Positions 7,095-8,563 of a DNA stretch of 8,563 nt are shown here, piece by piece. The position numbers and the translations under genes were made by a program. Each line of letters begins with the position of its first letter. Position 1 is the first letter of the stretch. The notes under the pieces are model-generated. The model saw nothing but the letters and a program-made list of their open reading frames with translations. It was not told the DNA's origin and searched no databases. The stretch lies in contig JANRBC010000115.1 of NCBI GenBank assembly GCA_030727685.1, positions 7,915-16,477 on the forward strand. The letters run 5' to 3'. The DNA is from Ilumatobacteraceae bacterium (lineage in GTDB: Bacteria; Actinomycetota; Acidimicrobiia; Acidimicrobiales; Ilumatobacteraceae).

Positions 7095-8330
7095 TTATTC
7101 AGTGATTGTTCGGCGCGGTGTCCAGACGATGTAGTTCCAGATCCAATCGGCAAAAATACTTGTGCGGTTGCGACCGCCCGAGAGATATGCGAGATGCAGC
7201 GCGAGCCACGTAAGCCAGGCGAGTGAGCCTTGAAAGCGCAACCGCGAATTCATTTCGACAACGGCTTTGCGTCGACCAATCGTCGCCATTTGACCCTTGT
7301 CGCGATATTTAAATGCTTCAAGTGTTTTGCCTGATTCTCTCCGTCTGATCTGGCGCGCGACGTGCTTTCCTTGTTGAATTGCCACCGGGGCAACCATCGG
7401 CAGTGGTCGCCCTGTTGCATCAGGGAAACTCGCGGCATCTCCGACAACCCAAATCGAATCGCTGAGTTGCAAATTTGAATTGACTTTAATTCGATTGCCG
7501 CGGTCGGTTTCACCGAGAAACTTCCAATGCGTGGGCGCGACAACCCCCGCTGCCCAAATGCGAGTGCCAGCGACAATTTCTGCTCCGTCTTTGAATCGCA
7601 ATGAACTTGATGTCGCTTCAACAACAGCGGCGCCGACTTTGACTTGCACACCCATTTTGGTAAGCGTCTTTAATGTGTATTTGCTCGAGTACGGATGAAA
7701 GCTCGGCAATAGACGTGGGCCCGCCTCAACAAGTGTCACGGTTGCTTTCGGTGCGATGTGTTCAAACTCGCGTTTGATTTCTCGTTGTAGTTCGCTGACC
7801 GCACCGGCGAGTTCAACACCAGTCGGCCCGCCGCCGACAATCACGACATTGAGGCTCTCGAGAGGCAGCAACCCGTCTTCGACACTTTCATATGTGCTGA
7901 GTAGCGAGCGACGAATTTCACGAGCATCATTTACCGACTTCATTTGAAAACAGTGCTCGGCAACACCTGGGATACCAAACGTTGTGCCTTCAGAACCAAC
8001 GGCGAGAATCAAGTCGTCGTAAGAAATTGTCTTACCAGTAGACAAGGTGATCTCTTTTGTGTTTACATCGACACTTTTAACATCGCCGCGAACAAATTGC
8101 ACTTCGCGATAGGCAGTACGAACCGGAAATGCAATGTCATCTTCGGGCAGAGACGCCGTGGCGACTTGATATAGCAATGGTGAGAACAATTGATACGGGT
8201 TTCGGTCGATCAGCGTCACTGAGTAGACATCAGATTTACGCAGTTTTTTCGCGCAGGCTAAGCCGCCAAAACCGGCGCCTATAACGACAGCATGTTTTTT
8301 GGTTGATTGCTCGCCGAATTCAATGAGCAT
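7095..8330 (-). CDS. ndh: Type II NADH dehydrogenase (NDH-2), FAD-dependent, membrane-associated
   Basis: Oxidises NADH and passes electrons through FAD to the quinone pool without pumping protons, at the cytoplasmic membrane face. The protein has 411 residues. The FAD-binding Rossmann motif GAGFGG is at 18-23, followed by NPYQLFSPLLYQVATA (44-59), a strong NDH-2 hallmark. The second dinucleotide motif GGGPTG is at 166-171, with an acidic residue at the end of the next strand (TLVEAGPRLLP, Glu 202) as expected for NADH rather than NADPH. The FAD-contacting GDAA is at 297-300 and APVAIQQGKHVA, the quinone-site helix, at 314-325. The C-terminus (WLTWLALHLAYLSG, then FADWIWNYIVW) is the usual amphipathic membrane-binding region. 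The ATG at 8330 lies 7 bases after a good -10 box and has no ribosome site. It is probably transcribed alone. Other flavin disulphide reductases lack the YQLFSPLLYQ motif. Confidence 0.93.
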   Translation of the reverse strand: MLIEFGEQSTKKHAVVIGAGFGGLACAKKLRKSDVYSVTLIDRNPYQLFSPLLYQVATASLPEDDIAFPVRTAYREVQFVRGDVKSVDVNTKEITLSTGKTISYDDLILAVGSEGTTFGIPGVAEHCFQMKSVNDAREIRRSLLSTYESVEDGLLPLESLNVVIVGGGPTGVELAGAVSELQREIKREFEHIAPKATVTLVEAGPRLLPSFHPYSSKYTLKTLTKMGVQVKVGAAVVEATSSSLRFKDGAEIVAGTRIWAAGVVAPTHWKFLGETDRGNRIKVNSNLQLSDSIWVVGDAASFPDATGRPLPMVAPVAIQQGKHVARQIRRRESGKTLEAFKYRDKGQMATIGRRKAVVEMNSRLRFQGSLAWLTWLALHLAYLSGGRNRTSIFADWIWNYIVWTPRRTITE

Positions 8331-8337
8331 GTTTTCA

Positions 8338-8343
8338 ATAGTA
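8338..8343 (-). promoter_or_regulatory. -10 box of the NADH dehydrogenase promoter, leaderless type
   Basis: The minus strand reads TACTAT, then TGAAAAC (7 bases), then the ATG at 8330. TACTAT fits TANNNT and is close to the TATAAT consensus, and the distance suits a transcript beginning at the start codon. The hexamer 17 bases further upstream is CTACCT, a poor -35, so the promoter may need an activator or depend mainly on the -10. Confidence 0.5.
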
Positions 8344-8359
8344 CGACAACGAGTTGTCG
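8344..8359. repeat. Perfect 16-bp palindrome abutting the NADH dehydrogenase -10 box, candidate operator
   Basis: The plus strand reads CGACAACGAGTTGTCG: 7-base arms CGACAAC and GTTGTCG around a 2-base centre, with no mismatches. It ends exactly where the TACTAT -10 box begins, filling the spacer where a bound dimeric repressor would block RNA polymerase. It is not followed by a T-run, so a terminator is unlikely. I do not recognise it as a Rex or LexA box. Confidence 0.45.
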
Positions 8360-8385
8360 GAGGTAGACCCGCGCACGATTATTGT

Positions 8386-8430
8386 TGGCGCGCTCGGAGG
8401 GACTTGAACCCCCAACCCTTTGATCCGAAG
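8386..8430 (-). tRNA. 3' half of a tRNA-Arg(UCG) gene, truncated at the anticodon loop
   Basis: Read on the minus strand, the 45 bases fit tRNA positions 32-76: anticodon loop CTTCGGA with anticodon TCG, 3' anticodon stem TCAAA, variable loop GGGTT, T-stem GGGGG, T-loop TTCAAGT, T-stem CCCTC (one G-U pair), acceptor strand CGAGCGC, discriminator G and an encoded CCA. The 5' half is absent. The acceptor would need GCGCTCG and the anticodon stem TTTGA; upstream bases read ACAAA in the stem position and CACAACC in the acceptor position. This is therefore a displaced or relict tRNA 3' end and cannot make a tRNA. It points toward the NADH dehydrogenase gene 55 bases on. Calling it Arg rests on the anticodon, and G73 is compatible. 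Confidence 0.8.
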
Positions 8431-8435
8431 TTTGT
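8419..8435. other. Probable attachment-site junction (att) of an integrative element or prophage
   Basis: The tRNA match ends abruptly at the anticodon loop (8424-8430). In the intact gene this 7-base loop would be flanked by inverted stem arms TTTGA and TCAAA, the layout that many tyrosine integrases use as core site and crossover region. Here the left arm is kept (TTTGA, 8419-8423), but the right side (TTTGT, 8431-8435) departs from the tRNA. The host chromosome would be to the left and the element to the right. The crossover assignment is inferred; no integrase gene is in the window. Confidence 0.55.
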
Positions 8436-8472
8436 CTAGTGCTCGGGCCTGTAAGGTTGTGTTTATTTCTAC

Positions 8473-8478
8473 GGAGGT
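8473..8478 (+). promoter_or_regulatory. Strong Shine-Dalgarno sequence of the plus-strand gene
   Basis: GGAGGT lies 4 bases before the ATG at 8483. It is the only perfect ribosome site seen in the window and it fixes the start of the short reading frame that follows. Confidence 0.75.
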
Positions 8479-8482
8479 ATAA

Positions 8483-8563
8483 ATGGGAATCAACATTCCA
8501 ACGCCTGCTCTGATTGGGCTTCAGGTTTTATTGATACTGGTCCTCGGAATAGTGGTCAGATTC
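8483..8563 (+). CDS. Start of an unrecognised small membrane protein gene (runs off right edge)
   Basis: 27 codons without a stop, reaching the end of the window, on the opposite strand to all other genes here. The product begins MGINIPTPALIG and continues with a hydrophobic helix (about residues 9-25, LQVLLILVLGIVV) followed by Arg, so it has an N-terminal membrane segment with the N-terminus probably outside. The ATG is supported by a perfect GGAGGT 4 bases upstream. It starts 52 bases from the truncated tRNA end, so it probably belongs to the integrated element. I do not recognise the family. A small phage membrane protein or any membrane-anchored protein would fit; too little is visible to choose. 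Confidence 0.55.
   Translation, partial: MGINIPTPALIGLQVLLILVLGIVVRF

Noticed and set aside
8344..8359. Intrinsic terminator for the tRNA transcript
   Set aside because: The stem is good, but it is followed by TACTATTG rather than a T-run, and its position against the -10 box fits an operator better.
8386..8461. A complete tRNA-Arg gene
   Set aside because: The bases where positions 1-31 would lie do not pair with the acceptor or anticodon stems and show no D-arm.
8431..8563. Group I intron interrupting the tRNA anticodon loop
   Set aside because: Some bacterial tRNAs have such introns, but no 5' tRNA half or intron core is seen in the remaining bases, and a well-supported reading frame lies there instead. 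It cannot be fully excluded without more sequence.

Overview
The window is ordinary bacterial chromosome for about 8.4 kb, followed by what looks like the edge of an integrated element. Up to base 8430 every real gene lies on the minus strand, so the region reads from right to left. The organism is most likely an actinobacterium of moderate GC. The evidence is: the first genes of the transcripts lack Shine-Dalgarno sequences and have a TANNNT -10 hexamer 6-7 bases before the start codon (leaderless style); the ABC exporter has an insert containing SIASLE ahead of Walker A, which I recall from actinobacterial exporters; GTG and TTG starts occur. A freshwater or marine Acidimicrobiia-type lineage is possible, but this is a guess from composition and style.

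Layout, in the direction of transcription. At 8386-8430 is the 3' half of a tRNA-Arg(UCG) gene, cut at the anticodon loop. Next is a type II NADH dehydrogenase (7095-8330) with its own promoter and a perfect 16-bp palindrome against the -10 box. After an 85-bp gap with a second promoter comes a fused ABC exporter (5156-7009). Then, 34 bp later, begins a tightly packed peptide/nickel-type ABC importer operon: binding protein (3601-5121), two permeases (2637-3599 and 1822-2640), two ATPases (1019-1825 and 237-1022), and a partial SMP-30/gluconolactonase-family gene (1-212) leaving the window. The importer genes overlap by 4 bases or abut within 1 base, so they are very likely translationally coupled and make one importer. 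The lactonase-like protein may act on the imported solute or a product of it.

To the right of 8430 the tRNA sequence stops abruptly. The next reading frame (from 8483) is on the opposite strand with a perfect GGAGGT ribosome site, unlike the minus-strand genes. The simplest reading is that an integrative element or prophage sits to the right, inserted at the tRNA-Arg anticodon loop, and that the fragment here is the displaced 3' end of the host tRNA gene. Only about 130 bases of this putative element are visible.

I saw no CRISPR array, insertion sequence, riboswitch, rRNA or convincing Rho-independent terminator. No stretch over 300 bases lacks a gene. Apart from the element boundary, I see no evidence of an undescribed system.
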